The notes beneath the pieces were generated by a model. That model made no database searches, had not been told where the DNA came from, and saw only the letters and a program-made list of their open reading frames with translations. A DNA stretch of 64,000 nt, from contig DASZOM010000017.1 in the NCBI GenBank assembly GCA_035550735.1, positions 1-64,000 of the forward strand. Reading direction: 5' to 3'. Numbering within the stretch: position 1 is the stretch's first letter; every line of letters starts with the position of its first letter. This document shows positions 31,790 to 43,043 of this stretch, piece by piece. The position numbers were made by a program, and so were the translations under genes. The stretch comes from JANQRA01 sp035550735 (GTDB lineage: Bacteria; Actinomycetota; Acidimicrobiia; Spongiisociales; ZC4RG35).

Positions 31790-32508
31790 GAGGTGTCACC
31801 GATCAGCTCGGCGATGTGCTTCACCTTCAGGTCGGATCCGCGGCGGCGAAGCCCGCCTTCGATGTGGATGAGACAGGAGACGTCGCCGCCCACCACCGTG
31901 TCGGCGCCGGAGGCGATGATCTGGTCGAGCTTGGTGTCCATGATCGCCGTCGACACCGCCGGCATCTCGACGGAGAAGAGCCCGCCGAATCCGCAGCATT
32001 CCTTGTCGCCGGCCAGGTCGACACGGTCGGTCCCGGCGAGGAGGGCGTCGGCCTGGTGGTCGAGACCGAGCTCGCGCAGGCCGTGACACGAGTAGTGGTA
32101 CGCCACCGAGCAACCGTCGCAGGATGCGGTGATGTCGGACTCGAGCTCGTCCACCAGATACCGGGTCAGCTCGCTGACCCTGGGCGCCACCCGGTCGACC
32201 TGATCCCTTCTCGGGCCGCTGGGGAACAGCTCCCGATAGTGGTTGGCGATCATGGTGGCGCAGGAACCGGAGGGAACGACGATGCTCCCCTCGGTGGCAT
32301 CGAGGACATCGAGGGTGTGGGCCGCCATCTCGGCGGCTTCCCCGTTCAGACCGACGTTGTAGGCGGGCTGGCCACAACAGGTCTGCCCCTCCGGGACCTC
32401 CACCTGGCATCCCGCCCTCTCCAGGACGGACACCGTGGCCCTGCCCACCCCGGGGGCGAGTGCGTCGACGAGGCAGGTGGCGAAAAGCTGGACCCGGGGC
32501 CCCTCCAT
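31786..32508 (-). CDS. lutA: Lactate utilization protein A (CCG-domain Fe-S protein)
   Basis: A 240-residue protein with two cysteine-rich CCG domains: GQTCCGQPAYNVGL with VPSGSCATMI in the first half, and YHYSCHGLRELGL with DKECCGFGGLFSVEMP in the second. These bind non-cubane iron-sulfur centres, as in heterodisulfide reductase HdrB and glycolate oxidase GlcF. It is the first gene of lutABC plus the hydrolase-like gene, with TAACCT 6 bases before its ATG. No LutR-type regulator is adjacent. Confidence 0.92.
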   Translation of the reverse strand: MEGPRVQLFATCLVDALAPGVGRATVSVLERAGCQVEVPEGQTCCGQPAYNVGLNGEAAEMAAHTLDVLDATEGSIVVPSGSCATMIANHYRELFPSGPRRDQVDRVAPRVSELTRYLVDELESDITASCDGCSVAYHYSCHGLRELGLDHQADALLAGTDRVDLAGDKECCGFGGLFSVEMPAVSTAIMDTKLDQIIASGADTVVGGDVSCLIHIEGGLRRRGSDLKVKHIAELIGDTS

Positions 32509-32514
32509 GCGGCG

Positions 32515-32520
32515 AGGTTA
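32515..32520 (-). promoter_or_regulatory. -10 element of lutABC
   Basis: TAACCT on the minus strand, exactly 6 bases before the lutA ATG at 32508. Confidence 0.55.
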
Positions 32521-32571
32521 CGGCTCGCGACCTTCAAGGAAGGTCAATGCCCTTGTTAGCGTGCCCCGCCG

Positions 32572-33207
32572 ATGTTCATCCCCTTGCGCGGCAAGAACCT
32601 GCCCCGCCGTCTCGTCCAACTCGTCGCCGGTCTGGTGCTGTTCGGCATCGGCATCGGCATGATGCTGCAGTCGGGGCTGGGGCTCCCGCCATGGGACGTG
32701 CTCCATCAGGGCCTGGCCGAGGAGCTCGGGCTCACCGTCGGGATCTGGTCGATCCTCGTCTCCTTCGTCGTCCTCCTCGCCTGGCTCCCCCTGCGGGAGC
32801 GTTACGGGGCAGGGACCGTGCTCAACGCAGTGATCATCGGGGTGTTGATCGACGTGTCCACCTCGGTCATACCGGAGCCAGAGAGCCTCTTCTGGGACGT
32901 GGTGATGCTGAGTGGCGGCATCCTCCTCATCGGGCTCGCCTCGGGGATGTACATCGGCGCCAACCTCGGTCCCGGCCCGCGTGACGGCCTGATGACCGCG
33001 GTCGCCCGCCGCGGGCCCTCGATTCGGGCCACCCGGTGGGGGCTCGAGATCAGCGCCCTTCTCGTCGGGATCCTCCTCGGCGGCACCTTCGGGCCGGGCA
33101 CGATCGCCTTCGCCCTCCTGATGGGCCCAATCGTCCAATTCTTCCTCCCCCGCTGGAGCATCGACACCGGCCGCCCCGAGGACGCCTGGGACCACCCCGC
33201 CCGTTGA
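32572..33207 (+). CDS. YczE/YitT-family membrane protein
   Basis: A 211-residue integral membrane protein with about five helices, starting MFIPLRGKNLPRRLVQLVAG. Motifs QSGLGLPPWDVLHQGLAEELGLTVG and GANLGPGPRDGLMTAVARR are typical of YczE-like proteins, whose transport role is unproven. In Bacillus, YczE affects bacillaene and other secondary metabolite production. It is a single gene divergent from lutA, with TAGCGT 9 bases before the ATG. A pair of palindromic repeats (C and D) follows it. Confidence 0.85.
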   Translation: MFIPLRGKNLPRRLVQLVAGLVLFGIGIGMMLQSGLGLPPWDVLHQGLAEELGLTVGIWSILVSFVVLLAWLPLRERYGAGTVLNAVIIGVLIDVSTSVIPEPESLFWDVVMLSGGILLIGLASGMYIGANLGPGPRDGLMTAVARRGPSIRATRWGLEISALLVGILLGGTFGPGTIAFALLMGPIVQFFLPRWSIDTGRPEDAWDHPAR

Positions 33208-33233
33208 GGACGCGGGTCGTCTGGGTGCCTTCC

Positions 33234-33283
33234 TGCGAACCCCGGGTTCCTGGCGCCGGATATGGCGCAAATCAGCTCAGGTT
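33234..33283 (-). repeat. Palindromic dispersed repeat, copy C
   Basis: On the minus strand it contains CCTGAGCTGATTTGCGCC, ATATCCGGCGCCAGGAAC and CCCGGGGTTCGC, the same order of elements as copies A, B and D. It faces copy D across a 19-bp spacer, so the pair can form one large hairpin. Confidence 0.85.
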
Positions 33284-33302
33284 CCCGCCGAAACCCGCGT
33301 GC

Positions 33303-33352
33303 AAGTTGAGCGGATTTGCGCCGGATATGGCGTGAGCAACCCGGGGTTCGCT
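33303..33352 (+). repeat. Palindromic dispersed repeat, copy D
   Basis: It reads AAGTTGAGCGGATTTGCGCC, GGATATGGCGTGAGCAAC, CCGGGGTTCGCT. Dyads are CGCCGGATATGGCG and AACCCGGGGTT. It is inverted relative to copy C, between the YczE-like gene and the secreted protein gene at 33450. Confidence 0.85.
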
Positions 33353-33449
33353 GGAACGACCAGGTTTGAGTATCTCTTGAGGGTGCGCTGAAGACCTCCT
33401 GACCTGCGGTAACGGACACTGGCTGTACGGATCGACATAGGAGGATCTG

Positions 33450-34016
33450 ATGTTGAAGAAGATGATCGGCACGTTCACCGCGGTGGTCACCGCCCTGGCA
33501 GTGGTAGGAGTGGCCTGGGCGTCGTCCGACGACGACGGCTCGACGTCGGTGACGGCCGCAGGCTCCACCAGCGCCACCGTCGAGTCGTCGGCGGAAACCG
33601 GTGCCACGGTCGACACCACGGGTGCGACCATCGGAGGCACTGCCTCCACCGGGGCAACGGTCGAGACTTCGTCATCGGCGGGCGCCACCGTGGGCTCGTC
33701 GACACCAACGACGATCGACGATTCAACGTCGACGAGTGTGGACACGAGCACGTCGACCAGCGTCGACGACAGCGATCTGTTGGGCGGGATCCTCGACGGT
33801 GTCTCCACCCACGAGGTCCCGGGGGTCGGAACCGTCACCATCGCGGTGACCGCCGGCCGACTGACCCTGGTCAGCACATCGCTGTCCCTGCAGATCACCG
33901 AACAGAGGCTCGAGCACGACCGTATCGAGCTCAGGATGGAGTCCGGTGACTCCAAGGCCCGCTTCGAGGCCCGGATCGAGGGAGATCGACTCGAGGTGAA
34001 GGTCGACGTCGACTGA
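33450..34016 (+). CDS. Secreted Ser/Thr-rich protein with C-terminal beta module (TCS-linked)
   Basis: Not recognised by name. A 188-residue exported protein: signal sequence 1-25 (AVVGVAWASS), a Ser/Thr/Ala/Gly-rich segment to about 105, and a C-terminal beta-rich module of about 65 residues (VPGVGTVTIAVTAGRLTLVS, ending GDRLEVKVDVD). AGGAGG lies 6 bases before the ATG, one of the strongest ribosome sites here. The architecture matches the protein at 36065, and the two flank a two-component system, suggesting they are its targets. Confidence 0.75.
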   Translation: MLKKMIGTFTAVVTALAVVGVAWASSDDDGSTSVTAAGSTSATVESSAETGATVDTTGATIGGTASTGATVETSSSAGATVGSSTPTTIDDSTSTSVDTSTSTSVDDSDLLGGILDGVSTHEVPGVGTVTIAVTAGRLTLVSTSLSLQITEQRLEHDRIELRMESGDSKARFEARIEGDRLEVKVDVD

Positions 34017-34018
34017 GC

Positions 34019-35281
34019 TCAGCCAAACCGCACAGTGACGACCGCCCCGCCCCCGGGGCGGTCGCTCACGTCCACCACTCCGCCGACCGATGCCGCGGTC
34101 TTGCGCACGATGTCGAGCCCGAGACCGGTCGACCCGGCCCCGCTCTCACCTCGAACCGGCTTGTGGTCCCCGAACCCCGGCCCGCGGTCGGCCACCTGCA
34201 CCCAAGGAGCCGCTGCGCCGGAGCCGGTGCGTATCTCGAAGGCGGTCCCCGGAGGAGTGTGGGCGAACACATTTCCGACCAGGGTGTCCACGATGACCTG
34301 AAGCGCGTCGGGGCTCAGATCGACCTTCCCGGTCTCCTCGCTCGCCACGATGAGGTCACGGCCCTGCTCTTCGGCGAGCACCTCCCAGAACCGCGCACGC
34401 TCGGCGACCACCGCGGCCACGTCGCAGCTGCCTCGGGTGCGGGCCCCCGATGAGCGGGCCATCTCGATCACCTGGTCGACGGCGTGCTCGAGACGATCCA
34501 CCTGGCTCACCATCACCGCCCGCTCCGACGAGTCGGCCAGCGCCTCCGCCTGGAGCCGCAGCGACGTGAGCGGTGTGCGCAACCGGTGGGAGAGGTCGGC
34601 GGCGCTCTCGCGCTCCTCGGCGAGCAAGAGGTCGAGACGCCCGGCGAGATAGTTGAAGGCCTCGCCCATCTCACGGAGCTCCTCGGGGTCCTCCGGTTCG
34701 ACCCGGGTCTCCAGGTCTCCCTCGGCGAGACGGTGCGCGGATCGGGCCAGCTCCTCGACGGGGCGGGTCAGCCCCCTGCCCATGCGGTCGGCGACCCACA
34801 CCGCCACCCCGATGAGGAGCAAGGCGAGCGTGGCGAGGAGGAGCCACGCCACACCCACTCCACGTGTCATCTCGGCGTTGGTCACGAAGGAGTCGACCAC
34901 GGCCACCCGTTCGGCACCGACGACGGGAAGGGCTATCTCCCAGCCGCCCGGGACGTCCGTTGCCACGGTGGACCGCGATTCGGCGGCGGGCGTCGCAAGC
35001 GAGCCCTGGCCCGGGCGCGCCTCGCCGAGCACGCCGAGCCCGTCCATGACGACGATCGTCCCCGAGGGCAAGGAGCCCACGGAGGCGGCGACCGCTGCCG
35101 GCTCCTCGTTCACCGCGAGGGCCAGGGCGACCAGGGCGGCCACCGACTGCGCCGAGGTCTCCGCACGCACCCGGGCCCCGTCGACGGCCTGTCTTCGGAC
35201 GAGCAGGCCGAGGGGGATGAGGAACGACATGACGACGAGGACCGTGGTCGCCAGGCTGAGCAGGACGAGACGGCGTCTCAC
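34019..35281 (-). CDS. Two-component sensor histidine kinase
   Basis: A 420-residue kinase beginning at GTG 35281, which overlaps the regulator stop as GTGA. Helices at about 5-28 and 145-170 enclose an extracytoplasmic sensor region of about 115 residues. A HAMP domain follows (LTRPVEELARSAHRLAEGDLETRV, in parts), then the HisKA box AADLSHRLRTPLTSLR with phospho-His, and the ATPase domain with DRGPGFGD and STGLGLDIVRKTA. It is transcribed with its regulator and lies between two secreted proteins of matching design. Confidence 0.92.
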   Translation of the reverse strand: MRRRLVLLSLATTVLVVMSFLIPLGLLVRRQAVDGARVRAETSAQSVAALVALALAVNEEPAAVAASVGSLPSGTIVVMDGLGVLGEARPGQGSLATPAAESRSTVATDVPGGWEIALPVVGAERVAVVDSFVTNAEMTRGVGVAWLLLATLALLLIGVAVWVADRMGRGLTRPVEELARSAHRLAEGDLETRVEPEDPEELREMGEAFNYLAGRLDLLLAEERESAADLSHRLRTPLTSLRLQAEALADSSERAVMVSQVDRLEHAVDQVIEMARSSGARTRGSCDVAAVVAERARFWEVLAEEQGRDLIVASEETGKVDLSPDALQVIVDTLVGNVFAHTPPGTAFEIRTGSGAAAPWVQVADRGPGFGDHKPVRGESGAGSTGLGLDIVRKTAASVGGVVDVSDRPGGGAVVTVRFG

Positions 35282-35961
35282 GAGCTCGGGTCGATCAGCT
35301 TCACCCCGACACCGTGGACCGTCTGCAGATAGCGAGGCTCCTGGGCACTCTCGCCCAACTTCTTGCGGAGCCAGGAGAGATGGACGTCGATCGTGTGCTC
35401 GGAGCCTCCGTATGGCTCCCGCCACACCTCGGCGAGCAGCTCGCGTTTGGTGATCACCTCGCCGAGACGTTCGGCGAGCACACGGAGCAGATCGAACTCC
35501 TTGGGGCTGAGGTCGAGCTCCTCACCGGCGAAGCTCGCCCGTCGCCCCGGCACATCCATGACCAGATCGCCCACCCTGAGCTGGCCCCGGGTCTCGCCGC
35601 TCTCGCCACGTCGCAGGACCGCACGCACCCGGGCCTCGAGCTGCGCCATCGAGAACGGCTTGACCAGATAGTCGTCGGCGCCCGAGTCGAGGGTGGAGAC
35701 GACCACGTCGTCGGCTCCGCGCGCGGTGATCACGATCACCGGCACCTGACTGACGGCGCGGATCATCCGCAACAGCTCGGTCCCGTCCACGTCGGGCAGC
35801 CCGAGGTCCATGACCACCAGGTCGGGGCTGCCCTTGACCGCCAACTCGAGCCCCTGGAGGGCCCGGTCGGCGCTCTCCACGTGGTGGCCCTCCCGGGCCA
35901 GCGCGTCGGCGGCGAGCCGTCTTATCTCGAGGTCGTCTTCGATGAGGACGATGCGGGCCAC
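35278..35961 (-). CDS. OmpR/PhoB-family response regulator
   Basis: A 227-residue regulator. The receiver domain (1-118) has the acidic pocket ED at 9-10, the phospho-acceptor D52 in VVMDLGLPD, and the conserved Thr and Lys (ITARG, LVKPFS). The winged-helix domain follows, with LSPKEFDLLRVLAERLGEVI and HTIDVHLSWLRKKLG. The GTG start at 35961 has TAACCT 9 bases upstream. It is expected to bind near the two flanking secreted-protein genes, but no repeat operator was found. Confidence 0.93.
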   Translation of the reverse strand: MARIVLIEDDLEIRRLAADALAREGHHVESADRALQGLELAVKGSPDLVVMDLGLPDVDGTELLRMIRAVSQVPVIVITARGADDVVVSTLDSGADDYLVKPFSMAQLEARVRAVLRRGESGETRGQLRVGDLVMDVPGRRASFAGEELDLSPKEFDLLRVLAERLGEVITKRELLAEVWREPYGGSEHTIDVHLSWLRKKLGESAQEPRYLQTVHGVGVKLIDPSS

Positions 35962-36064
35962 GTGCCGGCCAGGTTAAAGCCGGCCCGGGTGACGGGAGCC
36001 TGGTTGAGCAAACCTTGACCTTGCCCTGAGATGCCGTTGTGGACTGCTCTGGGAGAATGGTGAC

Positions 36065-36559
36065 ATGCCCTCGTGGAAGCTGATCGCCGCCTGGGTGGTG
36101 GTCGTCGCGGTCACCACCGTTCTCGCCTGGCAAATCGTCAGCCTGGCCGACTCCCAGGTGAGCGCGGCCCCGGTGGAGATCGTCACCCCTTCCGCTACCG
36201 GGGCGTCCGAGCCGACGACGACGACCACGGACAATCCGACGTCCACCTCCACCACGATCTCGATGACCCCGACCACCGGCTCGCCCTCGACGACCTCGTC
36301 GACGTCATCGACGAGTGCTCCGCCATCCACCACCGCAGAGTGGAGTGTCCGCACAGTGACCAGTGTGGGAGGGACCGTCATCGTCAGACATCGCGCCGGA
36401 GAGGTCGAGCTGGTGGCGGCGACCCCGTTGCCCGGCTTCGTGATGGAGATCGACGACTCCGGGCCCGATCGGGTCAGGGTCGAGTTCGACAACGGCGATG
36501 TGGACGTCCGGGTGGAGATCCGCCCCAGCGGCAGCGGTCTCGACGTCCAGATCGACTGA
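36065..36559 (+). CDS. Membrane-anchored Ser/Thr-rich protein with C-terminal beta module (TCS-linked)
   Basis: Not recognised by name. A 164-residue protein with an N-terminal helix (8-28), Thr/Ser/Pro-rich region (about 40-95) and a C-terminal beta module (VGGTVIVRHRAGEVELVAAT, then DRVRVEFDNGDVDVRVEIR). It corresponds in layout to the protein at 33450: GTV-AG-LV-DR-GD-R-VD pattern. The ATG at 36065 is preceded by GGGAGAATGG. It sits divergent from the response regulator. Confidence 0.72.
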   Translation: MPSWKLIAAWVVVVAVTTVLAWQIVSLADSQVSAAPVEIVTPSATGASEPTTTTTDNPTSTSTTISMTPTTGSPSTTSSTSSTSAPPSTTAEWSVRTVTSVGGTVIVRHRAGEVELVAATPLPGFVMEIDDSGPDRVRVEFDNGDVDVRVEIRPSGSGLDVQID

Positions 36560-36710
36560 GGCCAGGAGCGCGAAAACCTCCGCCCCACGTCGGGCACCCT
36601 CGGAGACGTGGCGGTCTATGGTGTCCCCACTTCCCCGGCGGCCGACGTCGAACCCACACTTCCCCGAGCAGACGATTGGATCGTCTCGCCCGTTTCGCCC
36701 GTCAGCGCCT

Positions 36711-36719
36711 GTGGATAAC
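36711..36719 (-). promoter_or_regulatory. DnaA box upstream of nrdJ
   Basis: TGTGGATAA, the exact complement of TTATCCACA. DnaA control of ribonucleotide reductase genes is known in other bacteria. It sits just upstream of the -35 box. Confidence 0.5.
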
Positions 36720-36725
36720 TGGTGG

Positions 36726-36754
36726 TTGACTCATCACACAGTTGTAATTACAGT
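36726..36754 (+). promoter_or_regulatory. Promoter of nrdJ
   Basis: TTGACT (36726-36731) and TACAGT (36749-36754) are separated by 17 bp, giving a predicted start near 36761 and a leader of about 108 bases. Confidence 0.55.
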
Positions 36755-36761
36755 AGTGAAG

Positions 36762-36812
36762 TCCATACTAGATGTAGTGGACACTTCCCCGCACACCACA
36801 ACATCTTGTGGT
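36762..36812. promoter_or_regulatory. Pair of NrdR-type boxes upstream of nrdJ
   Basis: Two dyads, TCCATACTAGATGTAGTGGA (36762-36781) and ACCACAACATCTTGTGGT (36795-36812), have centres 32 bp apart, about three helical turns, as reported for NrdR box pairs. They overlap the predicted transcript start. No cobalamin riboswitch is visible in the leader. Confidence 0.6.
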
Positions 36813-36868
36813 TGGAAACCAAGACGTCGTCCCCCTGAGGGACTAACTCGTGCGAGGAGGCACAGAGT

Positions 36869-40240
<3,372 letters not shown>

Positions 40241-40282
40241 CGAGAAGTGAAACGGGCGAGGCCGAGGACAGCCCAGAGACGT

Positions 40283-40310
40283 GGAGGGGCGGTCGGGGAG
40301 GCCGCCTCTC
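40283..40310. terminator. Imperfect hairpin after nrdJ
   Basis: GAGGGGCGG and CCGCCTCTC pair with one G-U across a 9-base loop, between the convergent nrdJ and DUF222 genes. No T-run. Confidence 0.4.
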
Positions 40311-40332
40311 ACCTCCCAGGGGGCCGCTGCCC

Positions 40333-41466
40333 CTAGGTACTTCGAGTGGTCTCGACCAGCGGACGGATGTCGAGATCATCGAGACTCACCAACTCCAGGT
40401 GGACCAGCGTGTGGTGGTAACGGCAGAGGAGACAGAGGTTGGCGATGACGGTCTCACCGCCTTGAGCCCAGGAGACGATGTGATGGACATCGCACCACCT
40501 GGCAGATCGTCCGCATCCGGGGGCTACACAGTGCCGGTCGCGGGCGATGACGGCACGTCGTAGCCCGGCCGGGATCACCCGGGTCTTGCGACCGACGTCG
40601 AGGACCTCGGAACCGGGGCCGAAGACGATCCTCGAGACCGAGGGATCACACACGAGCTGGTCGAGGCCGAATGGGTCGAGGACGAAGCCACCGTCGGTCT
40701 CGTGGAGACCACCGACGCCACCCGCCAGTGCAGGCAGGTCGACATGCACGTTGATGTGAGGCCGCTCACCTCCCACGACGGGGGGCTCCGAGCCCTCGAG
40801 GAAGCTGCGAGCGAGGTCACCCAGGGCGTCGGCGCGACGTTGGGTCGTGGTTCTCTCGTCGCCGACCGCGGGTGGTGGCATCAAGGCGTCCAAGGCGGAG
40901 AGCAGGCCTTCCCCCTCCAACTGTGGTAGGAGGAACTCGCCTCCGATCATGCCGTTGTGCTTCCTCGTCACCTCGAAACGTCTACGTCGTAGCTGCTCTT
41001 CGACATCGCGTCTCACGCCGGCCAGGTCGACATCGTTGCGCCAATAGTCGAGGACTCGTCGTGTCTCGTCGAAGCCGTCACCGACCAACTCGAGGAGGAC
41101 GTTCTCCGCAGCTCGATACTCGTTCGGCACACGTTCTGAAGCCTGGAACATGAGCTCGGCCTCGTCCGAGGAGAGTTGGCGATGCTTCCAGGCCGAGAAG
41201 GTGGCGGCGTGCTTCAACGACCCCCGAGCCGTCCTCACATACCTGTGCGCCCGGGCGCCGGCCATCCGCATGCGGTGCTTCAGATAGGCGACCGTGGAGG
41301 GGTAGCCCATCACGTCGTAGTCCCCGGCCGCGTCGGCGGCGGCAAGGGTCTGCGTCCACTCCACGTCGAGGGAATGGCGTGCTGCCTCGAGCAGCATCAG
41401 GTGCTCATCGCGCTCGTCCGCCGAGACGTCGCCCGGATCTTCCAGCCGGGGGATGATGATTGGCAT
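40333..41466 (-). CDS. DUF222/HNH endonuclease (13E12-type) protein
   Basis: A 377-residue member of the actinobacterial 13E12 repeat family: DUF222 domain (about 20-230) and a C-terminal HNH nuclease with zinc cysteines, CVAPGCGRSARWCDVHHI followed by SWAQGGETVIANLCLLCRYHHTLVH (given in parts). Such proteins are abundant in actinobacteria, often multi-copy, and their biology is unclear. I chose the ATG at 41466 (MPIIIPRLEDPG); the frame continues upstream, but without a plausible start context. A TTGTATGTT box lies about 45 bases upstream. Confidence 0.85.
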   Translation of the reverse strand: MPIIIPRLEDPGDVSADERDEHLMLLEAARHSLDVEWTQTLAAADAAGDYDVMGYPSTVAYLKHRMRMAGARAHRYVRTARGSLKHAATFSAWKHRQLSSDEAELMFQASERVPNEYRAAENVLLELVGDGFDETRRVLDYWRNDVDLAGVRRDVEEQLRRRRFEVTRKHNGMIGGEFLLPQLEGEGLLSALDALMPPPAVGDERTTTQRRADALGDLARSFLEGSEPPVVGGERPHINVHVDLPALAGGVGGLHETDGGFVLDPFGLDQLVCDPSVSRIVFGPGSEVLDVGRKTRVIPAGLRRAVIARDRHCVAPGCGRSARWCDVHHIVSWAQGGETVIANLCLLCRYHHTLVHLELVSLDDLDIRPLVETTRST

Positions 41467-41644
41467 CACCCCGTGCCTCTGGGTCTCCCTTCCCATTCCG
41501 GCAACATACAAAAGCCCTGTGACAGAAATTCGACCCCGATCCCCAGCCCATTGACGCCGAGGTCTCCATACACTGCGAGCCAGGCGAGACGAGCGCGGGG
41601 GGATCAAGATTCCGGGGACGCAGACCGAACATCTCCACGAGGAG

Positions 41645-42697
41645 ATGAGGAAGAGACCAGAGCGCACCCTTCGAGCCCACACCGCTCCCACTGGTCTTCT
41701 CCGTCGGACCACCGATCTCATCCGCCACAGGTGGTGGGCCCGCATCGCCGCATTGCTCTCGCTGATCCTCTTCATCGCCTTTCTCCCCGTGCCGTGGCTC
41801 GTCGCCCGCACGCCGAACCCGCCGGGGATGGCATGGCGTCTCGACGGCCGTCTCCAGTTCAACGGCGAGACGATCGACCCACCGGGCACCTGGTACGGCC
41901 TCTCGGCGGGACGGCCGCCCGTGGTTGCCGAGGTGGTGCGGAGCTGGTTCGACTCCAATGTGGAGAAGCCCAGGAACCTGACACGAGGCTCCAAGTTCAA
42001 CTCACCCGCCATGGCTGAGCCGGCGGCCATCGCAGTGGGGCTCGCCGCGGCCGGGGTCGAGGTCGACCTGACCACGATCGTGGAGGCCCGTCACCCGATG
42101 ATCATCGGCCTGCCCACCCGTGTCTCCGTCGCCCGTCTCAACGGAGAGCCGATAACCAGCCAGGCGAGCTGGGAGGCCTCCCTCGGCGCCCTGGGGGATC
42201 GAAACGAGTTCGTCACGGGCGACGGGAGGATGTTCGAATTCGACGGGAACACCTTCCCCTACCGGACGATCGACATGATGCAGTCTCCCGTCGAGCTCGA
42301 GGTATCGCTGGCCGGATGGGGGCGGCTGATCCCGGTGAGCTGGTACCGCAACTTCTCGCTGGGAAGGTCCCACGGGTTGCTCCTCGCCCTGGCCGCCTTC
42401 TCCGATGCCTCCGGCGAGGATCTCGCCGCAGGGAGGGTCATCGCCGGCACCGGGATCATCCGGGCCGACGGGACCGTCGCGCCCGTAGGCGGGTTGGCCG
42501 CCAAGGCCCGAGCCGCCCGACGGGCCGGTGTCGACGTGATGATCTATCCCGCCGATCAGCGCTGTCACGCCGAGGACATCATGGGCACGGTGTCGGGAAT
42601 GGCGATGATCCCGGTCGACACGCTGACCGAGGCGATCGAGCTGCTCCGGGGCAACATCATGGCCTCGATCACAGACATCACCGACTGCGACGCCTGA
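41645..42697 (+). CDS. Membrane-anchored PDZ/Lon-type (S16) serine protease, YlbL-like
   Basis: A 350-residue protein: N-terminal anchor helix (about 33-52), PDZ-like region (about 145-225), and a Lon protease domain. Catalytic Ser242 is in LGRSHGLLLALAA and Lys287 in GGLAAKARAARRAG, with the intervening VIAGTGIIRADGTVAPV typical of S16 proteases. Bacillus YlbL is the nearest named architecture and cleaves the checkpoint protein YneA. The substrate here is unknown. The gene is divergent from the DUF222 gene, with a short GAGGAG directly before the ATG. Confidence 0.85.
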   Translation: MRKRPERTLRAHTAPTGLLRRTTDLIRHRWWARIAALLSLILFIAFLPVPWLVARTPNPPGMAWRLDGRLQFNGETIDPPGTWYGLSAGRPPVVAEVVRSWFDSNVEKPRNLTRGSKFNSPAMAEPAAIAVGLAAAGVEVDLTTIVEARHPMIIGLPTRVSVARLNGEPITSQASWEASLGALGDRNEFVTGDGRMFEFDGNTFPYRTIDMMQSPVELEVSLAGWGRLIPVSWYRNFSLGRSHGLLLALAAFSDASGEDLAAGRVIAGTGIIRADGTVAPVGGLAAKARAARRAGVDVMIYPADQRCHAEDIMGTVSGMAMIPVDTLTEAIELLRGNIMASITDITDCDA

Positions 42698-42742
42698 CCT
42701 CACTGTCGTTAGCGTCGGTCGACCAAACCGACAGGAGACGAA

Positions 42743-43030
42743 ATGGCAGGCCTGTGGATCGCGCATGCGAACCTCCAAGACCCCGATACGTACGCCGAGT
42801 ACTCGAAGGCCGCCGGTGAGGTGGTGGCGGCTCACGACGGGGTCTTCCTGGCCCGCGGTGGCAATTACCGGCAGCTGGAAGGCAAGGAGTTCGCTCGCAA
42901 CGTCGTGATCCGGTTCCCGACCTTCGCCCGCGCCCTCGAGTGTTACGAGTCTGACGGTTATCAGGCGATCGTGGACAAGGCCACCGGGGCCGCAGAGCGC
43001 TCCATCGTGATCGTCGAGATCGACGATTGA
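42743..43030 (+). CDS. DUF1330 family protein
   Basis: A 95-residue ferredoxin-like-fold protein (WIAHANLQDPDTYAEYSKAA, FLARGGNYRQLEG, VIRFPTFARALECYESDGYQ). Members are small dimeric alpha-beta-barrel proteins without a known common function. A clear ribosome site AGGAGA lies 5 bases before the ATG and a TAGCGT box near 42709. Single gene. Confidence 0.85.
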   Translation: MAGLWIAHANLQDPDTYAEYSKAAGEVVAAHDGVFLARGGNYRQLEGKEFARNVVIRFPTFARALECYESDGYQAIVDKATGAAERSIVIVEIDD

Positions 43031-43043
43031 CCGCCCAGTGAGA

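Noticed and set aside
36760..36868. Cobalamin riboswitch in the nrdJ leader
   Set aside because: No B12-box-like sequence is visible; the space is taken by two dyads typical of NrdR sites.
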